Counted from the first letter of the stretch, positions 26,735 to 35,807 are shown. The stretch is DNA of 64,000 bases from Paraburkholderia sp. BCC1886 (GCF_900996245.1 NZ_CAAJGK010000046.1:62001-126000), one strand, 5' to 3'. Notes: a model not told the origin generated them from the letters alone. Translations and numbers: made by a program.

Positions 26735-27897
26735 TGACTGTCCCCTTGCGCACCGGCGCCTGTTTTCGCGTCGGTACCCGCGTCGGCACCCGCGTCGGCA
26801 GTCCCGCTGGCACTCGCGTCGGTCCACTGTTGCGAGGCGACCCGGATCTGCTCGCCGTCGTTCAGCTGATGCGCGCCGAGCGCAACGATCTTCTGCCCAG
26901 CGGCAAGACCTGCGGTCACGGTCGCCGTCTCGGCGCCGGCCGAACTCACCTGAACTGCGCGATACGTCAAATGCTCGTCGGCTCCGATGAGCCAGACGCC
27001 CGGACCGCGGCCGCGATCCAGAATCGCACCGAGCGGCACGGTCATGGCGTTCGTGTTGGCCGCTTGCGGAAGGTTGACCGTGACCGTCGCGCCGAATGGC
27101 GCATCCGCAGCGTCACCGCTCAGCACGTAACGGGCTGCATAGGTACGCGTAAGCGGATCGGCGGAATGCGAAAGCTCGCGCAGCCTTGCCGGGTAGGTCG
27201 CTTTGCCGTCACCGTAAAGCGTCGCCGTCGCATCCGAGCCGAGCGAAGGGCGGACCATTTCCGGCAAGGTGACGAACGCCTCGCGCGGACCATCCTGTGC
27301 GACCACGAGGACGGTTTGCCCGGCATTCACGACCTGCCCCGCGTCGGCTTGGCGACTCAGCACGACACCGTCTACATCGGCCCGAAGCAGGGCGTACTGA
27401 TCGGCATTGCGTGCGAGGCCCGACTGGGCCTGCGCGGCGTCGAGCTGCGCCCTGGCACTTCGGGCCGCCTCGACAGCGAGGTCGTAGTCCTGCGCGGATA
27501 CCGCGCCCTGCTGCACGAGCCCCTGAAGCCGGGCAAGGTCGGCGTCGGCCTTCACCGAGCGCGCACGGGCCGCTTCCACGGCGCCCTGCTGCGCCGTGAC
27601 GCCCAGCGACAGATCGTCTGGATCGAGACGCATGAGCGGATCGCCGCGATGCACATGCTGTCCGACATCGACGAAACGCTGAATGATCTTGCCGCCGACC
27701 CGGAACCCCAGATCGCTTTCGACGCGCGCGGCGATCACGCCCGTGAAGCTGCGTTCGGCCGTGCCCGCGGGCTGAACCGTATAGGACTCGACGAGCGGTG
27801 GGCCGGTTCTCGGATCGGCCGTGTTCGACTGGCCGCAACCGGCAAGTACCCCGACGACGCCAAGCGCCGCAGCGCGGTGCAGAACGTACCTATGCAT
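26731..27897 (-). CDS. RND efflux periplasmic adaptor (membrane fusion) lipoprotein
   Basis: A 388-aa HlyD/AcrA-like adaptor. The ATG at 27897 has GGAG upstream and gives MHRYVLHRAAALGVVGVLAGC, a lipoprotein signal with a LAGC lipobox. It has the lipoyl halves (RVGGKIIQRFVDVGQHVHRGDPLMRLD and LLRADVDGVVLSRQADAGQVVNAGQ) flanking a helical hairpin, then beta-barrel and membrane-proximal domains. The C-terminus is a low-complexity run of Ala, Asp, Thr and Gly. First gene of the adaptor-pump operon. Confidence 0.94.
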   Translation of the reverse strand: MHRYVLHRAAALGVVGVLAGCGQSNTADPRTGPPLVESYTVQPAGTAERSFTGVIAARVESDLGFRVGGKIIQRFVDVGQHVHRGDPLMRLDPDDLSLGVTAQQGAVEAARARSVKADADLARLQGLVQQGAVSAQDYDLAVEAARSARAQLDAAQAQSGLARNADQYALLRADVDGVVLSRQADAGQVVNAGQTVLVVAQDGPREAFVTLPEMVRPSLGSDATATLYGDGKATYPARLRELSHSADPLTRTYAARYVLSGDAADAPFGATVTVNLPQAANTNAMTVPLGAILDRGRGPGVWLIGADEHLTYRAVQVSSAGAETATVTAGLAAGQKIVALGAHQLNDGEQIRVASQQWTDASASGTADAGADAGTDAKTGAGAQGDSQ

Positions 27898-27931
27898 GAT
27901 GGCACTCCGTCCAGGAATGAAAGAAAGCGGC

Positions 27932-27968
27932 ATTCTGTTGTTACATTACGTATTTGTCAATTCGTAAC
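27932..27968 (-). promoter_or_regulatory. Promoter and operator candidate of the adaptor-pump operon
   Basis: Consensus -35 TTGACA (27955-27960), 17-base spacer, -10 CAGAAT (27932-27937) on the minus strand. It is flanked by inverted repeat GTTAC (27940-27944) and GTAAC (27964-27968), with a nested TTACG/CGTAA. Similar outer arms occur ahead of the TetR gene at 31730-31755. The rest of the 27898-28278 divergent gap, which must hold the outer-membrane-factor promoter, shows no gene. Confidence 0.5.
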
Positions 27969-28278
27969 TTAGCAACTCACTGGATCAGAATTCACACCGT
28001 GAAGCCTGTGACCACTAGCAGTCACTTCTCGCATTGCAACTAGGGGGCATCGCTCAGGAACGACTTCATTCCTTCATAGCTGATATGACGATAAGCTGCA
28101 CATCAAGCGATAATCTGATTGAATCATTCATACCCGAACTGGCAGGCTGATTCGAAATCAAGACCCGTGAGACTGGCTCGACGTCTTGCCCATGACGTAA
28201 CACACGAGTGAAATCAGACATTGACAACGAGTTATCATTTGTTGAAACTGTAACTCTTATTTCTCCAGTCCACTCACC

Positions 28279-29787
28279 ATGCCCGCATCGCTCAAATTCA
28301 GCACTATCCCGGCGGCGGCAGTCTCTGCTGCCGCCATCCTGCTTGCGGGATGCGCAGTCGGTCCCGACTACCACAGCCCAACGGTTTCGTTGCCAGCCAG
28401 TTTCGTGAATGCGGGCGACGTAGCGAGCAGAGCTACACAGCAGCGCGCTCCTTCGCTCTCTGCATGGTGGCAAGGCTTCGACGATCCTGAAATGAATCGC
28501 GTCATCGAGGTGGCGCTCGCGCAGAATCTCGATCTGGCGCAGGCCATGGCCCGTGTCGATGAAGTGCGGGCAGGCGTCGAGAGCGCCCGCTCTGCACTGT
28601 TGCCCTCTGCGGACCTGAATGCCCAGGCTGCACGCGCACACCTGTCACTGGAAGACCCCAACGTCGCCGCGCAAGCCGCGTCCCTGCCCGACTACAACCG
28701 CAACACGTACAAATACGACGTCGCGGCCGGCGCGACGTGGGAGATCGATCTCGCAGGCGGCTTGCGCCGCAGTGCCGAGGCCGCGCGGGCAGACTACGAA
28801 GGTTCTCAGGCGGCAATGGTGGCCGCGCGGCTAGAAGTCATCTCATCGACGGCCGATACCTACGTGCTCACCCGTACGTTGCAGGCGAGGCTGCAGTTAG
28901 CCCAGCAGGAAACGGCTACCCAGCAGGAACGTGTGCGCCTCGTCGGCCTGCTTGCCGCGCGAGGTCTCGCGCCCGACCTGCAACTTCGCCAGGCACAGGG
29001 CGCCCTCGCGGTCACTTCGGCTTCCGTACCCGCGTTGCAAGCGGGTCTGATAAACGCCCGCAACGCGCTGGATGTCTTGATGGGACGAAATCCCGGCACC
29101 CCCGACCCGGATCTCGATGCCATAGCACCCATCCCCGATGCGCCCGCTATCGATACGGCCACCGGCCCGGCCGAACTGCTGCGTCGTCGCCCCGACATAC
29201 TCGTGGCGGAGCGACACCTCGCCGCGTCGAATGCGCGGATCGGCGAAGCGCTGTCCGACTATTACCCGAAGTTCTCGCTGTCCGCCCTTGCCGGCTCGAC
29301 CACCACGGTCGGCGGTCATCTGTTCGAGTCTCCCGCGAATGAGGCGCTCGGCGCTTTCGGGCTGCGTTGGCGACTGTTCGATTTCGGGCGCGTCGACGCC
29401 GAGGTCAAGGCCGCACGCGGACGCAACGCAGAAGCGCTCGCCGCTTATCGTCAAAGCGTTCTCCAGGCCAGCGCAGATGTGGAGAACGCGTTCTCGGCCC
29501 TCGCCGGGTACGACAGGCAAACCGGCATCCTGAAGGACGGCGAATCGTCCCTCGCCAAAGCACGCGCTTCCACGGCTGCCGGCTACCACAACGGCAGAAA
29601 CAGCCAGCTCGACGTCATTCAAGCCGACGCGCAGCTTCAACAGATACAGGAAGCGCGGATTCTCGCGCAATCCGCCACCGCGCGTTCGGCTATCGCCTCG
29701 TTCAAGGCACTCGGCGGCGGCTGGGATGCGGACTCTTCCGGCAGCAGACGAGCCGAGATGAAGGTGATCGAAGAAGCCCGGTTTTAA
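28279..29787 (+). CDS. RND efflux outer-membrane lipoprotein (NodT/OprM family)
   Basis: A 502-aa TolC-like channel. Signal MPASLKFSTIPAAAVSAAAILLAGC ends in a lipobox; the mature part begins AVGPDYHSPTVSLPASF, the family hallmark. Two outer-membrane-efflux repeats follow (FDDPEMNRVIEVALAQNLDLAQAMARV and LLRRRPDILVAERHLAASNARIGEALSDYYPKFSL). It is transcribed divergently from the adaptor-pump operon rather than as its third gene. No obvious ribosome site; ATG chosen by signal peptide. Confidence 0.93.
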   Translation: MPASLKFSTIPAAAVSAAAILLAGCAVGPDYHSPTVSLPASFVNAGDVASRATQQRAPSLSAWWQGFDDPEMNRVIEVALAQNLDLAQAMARVDEVRAGVESARSALLPSADLNAQAARAHLSLEDPNVAAQAASLPDYNRNTYKYDVAAGATWEIDLAGGLRRSAEAARADYEGSQAAMVAARLEVISSTADTYVLTRTLQARLQLAQQETATQQERVRLVGLLAARGLAPDLQLRQAQGALAVTSASVPALQAGLINARNALDVLMGRNPGTPDPDLDAIAPIPDAPAIDTATGPAELLRRRPDILVAERHLAASNARIGEALSDYYPKFSLSALAGSTTTVGGHLFESPANEALGAFGLRWRLFDFGRVDAEVKAARGRNAEALAAYRQSVLQASADVENAFSALAGYDRQTGILKDGESSLAKARASTAAGYHNGRNSQLDVIQADAQLQQIQEARILAQSATARSAIASFKALGGGWDADSSGSRRAEMKVIEEARF

Positions 29788-29833
29788 GGCTGACGACAGG
29801 CTGCACGCTTAATCCACATCGAACGGGACTGAT

Positions 29834-30106
29834 ATGAAAACCCACGCAAAAGCATTGATCGCGTTACTCTCGACTATCGCGATCTGCGCTGCACACGCGC
29901 AAACCGCGTCACCCGCCGCTAAGGCCACGGTCGAGCCACCGTCCATTGACACTACGCCGTCCGGGACTTCTGAAAGCCCTGGAACTACTGCAAAGGCGAA
30001 CGGCTCTGCGTCGTATGGCAATGGCAACACCAGCCGCTCCGCGTCGGGGCGTCGGCGGGAATTTGTGCCAAGTTCCTATTCGCCGCCGGTGTACGTGGTC
30101 GACTGA
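29834..30106 (+). CDS. Small secreted hypothetical protein
   Basis: A 90-aa protein with a clear signal peptide (MKTHAKALIALLSTIAICAAHA, cleavage before QTA). The mature part is Ser/Thr/Pro/Gly-rich, disordered in appearance, with a basic patch (GRRREF) and a YSPPVYVVD end. Forty-six bases after the outer-membrane factor, possibly co-transcribed. No family recognised. Confidence 0.65.
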   Translation: MKTHAKALIALLSTIAICAAHAQTASPAAKATVEPPSIDTTPSGTSESPGTTAKANGSASYGNGNTSRSASGRRREFVPSSYSPPVYVVD

Positions 30107-30254
30107 AACGATGAGTGGCCGCGAGCGATTGCACACCGAATCACCTATTAAATGCAGGGTTTTTTGTAGCGCGATCTGTTTTCATGCACTATCTTGTGCA
30201 TATACACATTCAGAACCTTCGTGCTTCCCTGCGATTAACTTCCGGTGCACCTCC

Positions 30255-31031
30255 ATGGCTCGACAACCAACGGTCCTTGTTACCAACGTTACCGGATATG
30301 CGGGACCACCATCGGTCGATGCGCTGACGAAGGCCGGCTTCCGTGTACTCGTCCACGATCGCTGTTTCGACGTAGCCACCTCGTGGAGCGAATTCAGTGC
30401 GGCGCATCCAGGCGCGGAGTTATTGCTGGCCGAAGATGTCGAGTCGCTCGCGTCGGCGGCTTGGGAGACTGGAGAAGTAATCACGGCGATCGTTAGCAAC
30501 GACCACTACCCCGCCGTGCAAAATCCAACCGGGAGCGCATCCGTAGAGGATCTGCGCGCGACCCTCGAACGGCTCGTGGTCGACCCTTTCCGTTTGATCC
30601 GGGCGGCAATTCCGTATTTCAAGGCGCAGCAAGGCGGCAACATCGTGATGATCACATCCTGTCGCACGCTTGCTCCGATTCCCGGAGGCGCGATTCCAGA
30701 CATGGCGCGCGCCGCAGCCAATGCGCTGGTCAGATCGCTTGCCGTCGAACTTGCTCCACACGAAGTCGCCGTGAACGCGATTGCGCCGAACTACCTGTAC
30801 AGCGAGGCCTACTACCCTCGCTCGATTTTTGTCGATAGTCCTGAGGGCCGCGACTACGTGTCTACTACCGTGCCGGCCGGACGCTTGGGACGTCCGGACG
30901 AAATCGGAGAACTTGTCGGTTTTCTGGCATCGACTCAGGCGCGGTTTCTGACTGGAGCCGTGATCGACTTCAATGGCGGGTGGCCGTTTTCTGCCGTGCG
31001 ACCACAGCAGGACGGACCCGTTGCGCAATGA
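30255..31031 (+). CDS. SDR-fold protein of the halohydrin dehalogenase-like type, lacking the catalytic Tyr
   Basis: A 258-aa short-chain dehydrogenase-fold protein. It lacks the TGxxxGxG dinucleotide loop (LVTNVTGYAGPPS instead). Strong resemblance to halohydrin dehalogenases: VSNDHYP, VDPFRLIRAAIPYFK, AIAPNYLYSEAYYPRS, GRLGRPDEIGELVGFLAS. Those enzymes use Ser-Tyr-Arg; here Ser135 and Arg152 are present at the right spacing but the Tyr position is Pro148 (IPDMAR). So it is either an inactive homologue or has a changed reaction. An in-frame upstream extension to 29946 overlaps another gene and is not used. Confidence 0.8.
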   Translation: MARQPTVLVTNVTGYAGPPSVDALTKAGFRVLVHDRCFDVATSWSEFSAAHPGAELLLAEDVESLASAAWETGEVITAIVSNDHYPAVQNPTGSASVEDLRATLERLVVDPFRLIRAAIPYFKAQQGGNIVMITSCRTLAPIPGGAIPDMARAAANALVRSLAVELAPHEVAVNAIAPNYLYSEAYYPRSIFVDSPEGRDYVSTTVPAGRLGRPDEIGELVGFLASTQARFLTGAVIDFNGGWPFSAVRPQQDGPVAQ

Positions 31032-31058
31032 ACCCGGCGGCAATGGTCGACTCGGAAT

Positions 31059-31694
31059 CTACGGCGCCAGACTCCGCAAAACGAGACTTGCGACAGCGGC
31101 GAGCGCCGCCTCGAGTTCCTCGCGCGGCCTGTATTGGAGAGCGACTGGATGGGCGAATAAGCGAAGCGCTTCGGAGATGCCCGATGCCACCTCGTCGAGC
31201 GGCGTCTTGCGCTCGAACTCACCGGTCTCGCGACCCGCTTTTACCAGTTCGCGCGTCATGGCTAACAACTCCGCCTCATGAGCGGTCGCGGTCTTCCACG
31301 ATTCTTCCATGGCGGATACGACCAGTTCGTGCAGACGGGTTCCGTCGAAGAAGATTTCGAGGCTGCGTTGCAGCGTGAGTTGCATGAAGCGGCGTAAGCG
31401 CTGGGTCGCCGTGCCTGGACCGTCGACTACCCGGCGCAACTCGTTTTCCATCCGGTTCAGGACCGTCGTGCAAACGGCCTCGCCGATGGCTTGCTTCGAA
31501 CTGAAAAAGCGGTAGAGATAGGTGCTGGAAACGCCGATGGCCTTACCGAGATCCGCAACCGACGTTTTACGGTAGCCGTAGAGGCGGAAATGCTCGTCGG
31601 CCGCCGCGATGATCTGACTATGCCGTTCGTGTTCCACACTTCCGCGCAAGCCTGACGTCGACGTTTCGGGAGCAGAGGGAGCGTTCTTTTTCAT
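31059..31694 (-). CDS. TetR family transcriptional regulator
   Basis: A 211-aa repressor. N-terminal helix-turn-helix: SQIIAAADEHFRLYGYRKTSVADLGKAIGVSSTYLYRFFSSKQAIGEAV. The C-terminal ligand domain resembles TetR_C regulators of efflux genes (FDGTRLHELVVSAMEESWKTATAHE). Divergent from the thiolase gene with an AGTTAC/GTAACT inverted repeat between. Similar half sites in the RND promoter make it the likely regulator of that pump as well as of the thiolase. Confidence 0.92.
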   Translation of the reverse strand: MKKNAPSAPETSTSGLRGSVEHERHSQIIAAADEHFRLYGYRKTSVADLGKAIGVSSTYLYRFFSSKQAIGEAVCTTVLNRMENELRRVVDGPGTATQRLRRFMQLTLQRSLEIFFDGTRLHELVVSAMEESWKTATAHEAELLAMTRELVKAGRETGEFERKTPLDEVASGISEALRLFAHPVALQYRPREELEAALAAVASLVLRSLAP

Positions 31695-31729
31695 GACCGG
31701 GATTATCGCCCAATCTCCGGATGACGGCG

Positions 31730-31755
31730 AGTTACATATCGACAGCTAAGTAACT
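31730..31755. promoter_or_regulatory. TetR operator candidate
   Basis: Inverted repeat AGTTAC (31730-31735) and GTAACT (31750-31755) with a 14-base spacer in the 97-base divergent gap. Confidence 0.5.
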
Positions 31756-31791
31756 TTGCAAACGTACGACACATTCACCAGGAGAAACGCC

Positions 31792-32979
31792 ATGTTTGGA
31801 TCCACGCAAATCGTACTGGCCGCGCCCGTGCGCACCGCAATCGGCGCCTACAACGGTTCGCTGAAAGATACCCCTGCAACGGAACTCGGCGCGGCCGCAG
31901 TTCGCGAGAGCATCCGGCGCGCGGAGCTTTCCCCATCGGCCATCGACACCGTGGTACTCGGCAATGTCATTCAGGCCGGCAACCGCATGAATCCGGCGCG
32001 TCAGGCGGCAATAACCGCCGGCATTCCCGTGTCGTCACCTGCCATGACGGTCAACCGGGTTTGCGGGTCCGGTGCTCAGGCGATCGTGTCGGCGGCAATG
32101 GAAATCGCTATCGGCTCCGCGCGGATAGCGATCGCCGGCGGAATGGAAAACATGGACCGCGCGCCCTATCTCCTGCCTCAAGCGCGCTGGGGCTACCGGA
32201 TGGGCAATGCCGAAGTGATCGACAGTATGTTGTTTGACGGCCTGAACGACGCGTTCTCAGGAGAACACTCCGGTTGGCACACCGAAGACCTGGTCAAGGA
32301 AGCGGGGCTCACGCGCGAGGCGCAGGACCGATGGGCCGAACGTTCGCAATCTCGATTTGCTGCGGCGATGGCTGCCGGTCATTTTCAGGCTGAGATCGTC
32401 TCGCTCGATCTCAAGGAGAAGAAAGGTGTCCGGCAGTTCTCAAAAGACGAGCAGCCGCGACCCGAAACCACATTCGAGATTCTGTCGAAACTGAAGCCGG
32501 CATTCCGCTCCGAGGGGACCATCACGGCCGGCAATGCGCCGGGCTTGAACTCGGGAGCAGCGGCGACAATCGTTCTCGAACGCTCCGTCGCGGAACAGAT
32601 CGGGGTTCGCCCGGCCGCCCGGCTTGTTTCTTTTGGCGTTAGTGCGGTCGAGCCCGGCATCTTCGGTATTGCTCCGGTGCCGGCGGTGCAACTCGCGCTC
32701 GAACGGGCAGGATGGCGTCTGCCCGATGTCGAGCGCTTCGAAATCAACGAAGCGTTTGCCGCGGTTCCGCTCGCAGTCATCAAAAGCCTCGGCATCCCCG
32801 ACGATATCGTCAACGTCGAGGGCGGCGCTATCGCACATGGTCACGCCATCGGCGCAACCGGCGCCGTTCTAACGACGCGACTGATTCACTCGATGCAGCG
32901 CGACGGACTCAGGCGTGGCATCGTCACACTGTGTATCGGCGGCGGCCAGGGCATTGCTCTCGCGCTCGAAATTCTGTGA
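31792..32979 (+). CDS. Acetyl-CoA acetyltransferase (thiolase)
   Basis: A 395-aa thiolase that condenses two acetyl-CoA or cleaves 3-ketoacyl-CoA. Catalytic residues are all present: Cys91 (NRVCGSG), His351 (GHAIGATGA), Cys381 (LCIGGGQG), plus the NEAFA motif. AGGAG precedes ATG 31792; an upstream in-frame start at 31756 adds nothing conserved. Stands alone, controlled by the divergent TetR. The AtoB/PhaA type is likely, but degradative use cannot be excluded. Confidence 0.94.
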   Translation: MFGSTQIVLAAPVRTAIGAYNGSLKDTPATELGAAAVRESIRRAELSPSAIDTVVLGNVIQAGNRMNPARQAAITAGIPVSSPAMTVNRVCGSGAQAIVSAAMEIAIGSARIAIAGGMENMDRAPYLLPQARWGYRMGNAEVIDSMLFDGLNDAFSGEHSGWHTEDLVKEAGLTREAQDRWAERSQSRFAAAMAAGHFQAEIVSLDLKEKKGVRQFSKDEQPRPETTFEILSKLKPAFRSEGTITAGNAPGLNSGAAATIVLERSVAEQIGVRPAARLVSFGVSAVEPGIFGIAPVPAVQLALERAGWRLPDVERFEINEAFAAVPLAVIKSLGIPDDIVNVEGGAIAHGHAIGATGAVLTTRLIHSMQRDGLRRGIVTLCIGGGQGIALALEIL

Positions 32980-32995
32980 CCGTGCGCAGACGGCC

Positions 32996-33415
32996 TCAAC
33001 TGTCGGTTCCGGCAACGAGGGGATCGGCGAACGCGGTGTCGACGACCGTTGCAAGAATCATCGCATCGGCGTTGGCCGGAGGCGGCTCGACCTTGGTAGG
33101 GCGATAGATCGGAGCGCCTCTGACGATGCTCTGCCCGCTCAGCGCGCAGACACCCGAGCGCTTTGCGGTCGCCGTGCGCCAGACCTGTTCGCCGTATTTA
33201 CATCCACGCGGGTCGCTCCACGAGACCGTGACCGTTCGGGGACTGGGCCGGTCGAGCAGCGCGACCGCAATGCCGCCGACCCGGACCGGCAAACTGCCCG
33301 GGCGCTGCGAATCGACGATACGTCTGACTCGGGCCGTCAACTGCTGCGCGCATCCCGCATCGAGTTGGCCAACCGTGCGCTGCCAGGCCAGGTGGCTCGT
33401 CACGCATCGATCCAT
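32996..33415 (-). CDS. DUF3331 domain-containing protein
   Basis: A 139-aa protein of a family I know mainly from Burkholderia relatives. Signature: VTVSWSDPRGCKYGEQVWRTATAKRSGVCALSGQSIVRGAPIYRP, with paired Cys that may bind a metal. GGAG sits five bases before the ATG. It follows the NDH-2 gene by 27 bases and is convergent with the thiolase. Function unknown. Confidence 0.85.
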   Translation of the reverse strand: MDRCVTSHLAWQRTVGQLDAGCAQQLTARVRRIVDSQRPGSLPVRVGGIAVALLDRPSPRTVTVSWSDPRGCKYGEQVWRTATAKRSGVCALSGQSIVRGAPIYRPTKVEPPPANADAMILATVVDTAFADPLVAGTDS

Positions 33416-33442
33416 CGGAACTCCGTCATGAGTGAGTGATGC

Positions 33443-34735
33443 CTAGATCAGCCGTATCTTTGGCTGAACGAGACCGTTGATACGCTCGGCGGTCCACAGC
33501 GCCATCGACTTGCCGAAACCGTGCAACGCCTGCTGGTGCTGCCGGTAGAGCATCGCGTGACTGAGCTGCGCGAATCGGCCTTTGATAAAGCCGCCACGAA
33601 AGAAACCAAACTGCCCGAGCGTGCCGAACGCGTTGTAGTCGCTGAGCGAGACCAGCGAGCCGAAGTCGTGAAATGCGAACTCCGGCAACGCGCCGCCGTC
33701 GAGCCAGGCCGGCAGATGCTTCGCCAGATGCTGCGCCTGTTGCGTGGCCACTTGCGCGGTGGGGGCGAGAGGACGCTCGTTGCCCTCGAGCGTCAACGTC
33801 GAGCAATCGCCCAGCGCGAACAGCGTGTCGTCGTCTTGTGTCTGCAGCGTTGGCTTGATGGCGATCTGGCCGGAACGGTTGCTCGCGATACCTTCGAGTT
33901 TGCCGAGAAAGTCGGGTGCCTTGACTCCGGCCGCCCAAACCATCAGATCCGCCGGCTGCAAACTGCCGTCGCCCAGCCGGAGTCCGTCGGGTTCGGCCGC
34001 CGTCACTCGGGTGCCCGTTCGCACGGTGAAGCCGATATGTTGCAACTGGGCCTGACTGGATGCCGACACCGTCGGCGGAAACGCCGCGAGTATGCGCGGG
34101 CCGCTTTCGTAGAGCGTGAGATTCAGACGCGAACGGATATGGGGGTCGCCGTAACTCGACGCCACTTCGAGCAGGCGGCTTAATTCCGCCGCCAGTTCGA
34201 CGCCGGTCGCGCCGGCACCGACGATCGACACGCGTAACGGGCTCTTGTTGACGACGCTCTGAAATATGCGCACACGTAGTGCTTCGTTGAACGCATCGGC
34301 CTGCGCCTGGCTGTCGATGAAGTGACAATGATCGAGCACGCCGGGCGTGCCGAAGTCGTTGGCGCGACTGCCGAGAGCAAGAATCAACACGTCGTACCCG
34401 ACCGTGCGCGGGCCCATCACGACTTCGCCCGACTTCGAATGGAGCGCGCCCAGCTTGACGAAGCGCGCAGTGCGATCCAGCCCTTCCATCTCGCCTGGCT
34501 GATAGTTGAAGCCGTGGTCGCGCGCATGAGCAAGATAGATGACCTGTTGCTGCTGGACATCGCGTGTGCCCGCCGCGATCGTGTGCAGCATTGGCTTCCA
34601 GATGTGCGTCGGACTTTTGTCGATCAACGTGATCTCGGCGCGGCCACTGCGCCCGAGCGTGTTGCCCAATCTGGTCGCAAGCAGCAGTCCAGCAATACCG
34701 CCGCCCACGATGACGATCCGGGTGGTCTTGCTCAT
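33443..34735 (-). CDS. ndh: Type II NADH dehydrogenase (FAD-dependent)
   Basis: A 430-aa single-subunit, non-proton-pumping NADH:quinone oxidoreductase at the membrane surface. FAD-binding VIVGGGIAGLLLATRLGNTLG at the N-terminus, NADH-binding VSIVGAGATGVELAAEL near residue 170, and a second FAD motif TLFALGDCS. The C-terminal part (FRGGFIKGRFAQLSHAMLYRQHQQALHGF) matches the amphipathic membrane-association region. The gene symbol is by family; divergent from a TetR gene. Confidence 0.9.
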   Translation of the reverse strand: MSKTTRIVIVGGGIAGLLLATRLGNTLGRSGRAEITLIDKSPTHIWKPMLHTIAAGTRDVQQQQVIYLAHARDHGFNYQPGEMEGLDRTARFVKLGALHSKSGEVVMGPRTVGYDVLILALGSRANDFGTPGVLDHCHFIDSQAQADAFNEALRVRIFQSVVNKSPLRVSIVGAGATGVELAAELSRLLEVASSYGDPHIRSRLNLTLYESGPRILAAFPPTVSASSQAQLQHIGFTVRTGTRVTAAEPDGLRLGDGSLQPADLMVWAAGVKAPDFLGKLEGIASNRSGQIAIKPTLQTQDDDTLFALGDCSTLTLEGNERPLAPTAQVATQQAQHLAKHLPAWLDGGALPEFAFHDFGSLVSLSDYNAFGTLGQFGFFRGGFIKGRFAQLSHAMLYRQHQQALHGFGKSMALWTAERINGLVQPKIRLI

Positions 34736-34883
34736 GGTCGAATATTCTACGAGTGATGAATTAATGCGATACTAAAGTTTCGCCGATGTCATGTCAAACC
34801 CTTAGTGCGGCGATCCAGGCCGGTTGTCGGCGTATTTCAGCCGCTAAAATCAGGGCTTTTTGCAACACGTTCTCCCCTCACCG

Positions 34884-35555
34884 ATGAAACACCCTGAAGA
34901 TCGATCCCCGCACGCCACGACCACGTCTTCGTCGCGCCGGCCGCGTGGCCGTCCGGCGTGCAGCGATGCGAGCGGCGCCGAGGCATTACTTCGCAGCGCC
35001 CGCGCGGCGTTCGCAAGAAGCGGTTACGAAGCGACCAGCGTGCGCGAAATCGCAAGGGCATCGGGCGTGGATCCCGCACTGGTTGCGCATCATTTCGGTT
35101 CTAAGGAAGCGCTGTGGATCGCCGTGGTGGACCAGATCGCCGAGGAAGCCGCCAGCATGGTCGAAAGGACCGCCGCGTTGCGTGAAACGCCCGGTTTGAC
35201 ATCGCATGCGCGCGTCGAGCAGGCCGTGTCGATTCTGATCGATCAGGTGTTTCTGACGCCGGACGTCGGCCGGTTTTTTTCGACCGCGGCAACCGAAAGT
35301 GGAGAACGGCTCGAACTGTTGATCGAGCGCGTGGTGCGCCCGTTTCGCGACGCCTTCGTCCCGTTGCTGATCGACGCGATCGAAGTGGGAGCGCTTGCGC
35401 GGCAGGATCCCGACATCCTGTTCATGATGCTCGCCAATGCCATCAGCAAAACGGTCGCTTATAGCCAGGTGCTGAGTCCGTTTTCTTCGTTGCCGCGGCG
35501 CGCGAAGGAATTCAAGCGGGCCGTTCTGACAACAGCTCTGGCCATGCTCGGCTGA
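34884..35555 (+). CDS. TetR family transcriptional regulator
   Basis: A 223-aa repressor. Helix-turn-helix at about residues 33-78 (ALLRSARAAFARSGYEATSVREIARASGVDPALVAHHFGSKEALWIAVV). ATG 34884 chosen over an upstream start at 34860, which precedes the conserved part without support. Divergent from ndh across about 150 bases. Target unknown. Confidence 0.9.
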   Translation: MKHPEDRSPHATTTSSSRRPRGRPACSDASGAEALLRSARAAFARSGYEATSVREIARASGVDPALVAHHFGSKEALWIAVVDQIAEEAASMVERTAALRETPGLTSHARVEQAVSILIDQVFLTPDVGRFFSTAATESGERLELLIERVVRPFRDAFVPLLIDAIEVGALARQDPDILFMMLANAISKTVAYSQVLSPFSSLPRRAKEFKRAVLTTALAMLG

Positions 35556-35698
35556 AGCTCTCAACCGCAGGGTGGAGATTCGTCCCCCTTCTCATGCGCT
35601 TAGTCCCCGAAGTGGAACATCGCTTGCTGCTAGAGTCACGCCCCACGTTTGAAAAGGCGTGGTTTTCAATCGCAGGAACAGCCGCGGCAGATTGGGCA

Positions 35699-35718
35699 CC
35701 CGATGCAATTGCATCGGG
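35699..35718. repeat. Perfect 20-bp palindrome
   Basis: CCCGATGCAA directly followed by its reverse complement, in the 252-base gap between the TetR and DUF2934 genes. No gene in the gap is convincing. Confidence 0.85.
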
Positions 35719-35807
35719 CAACTGACAAATACGATGCCGGCGAGTGCGCCGTTGTACTCCGCCAGCTTCACCAGCCACTCTTCGCGGACTTTTGATGGAG
35801 CATCGGT

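Noticed and set aside
28066..28641. 191-codon minus-strand frame over the start of the outer-membrane factor
   Set aside because: Overlaps a well-supported lipoprotein signal; no ribosome site or domain.
29946..30254. 103-residue N-terminal extension of the SDR-like protein
   Set aside because: Overlaps the small secreted protein in another frame and lies before the first conserved strand.
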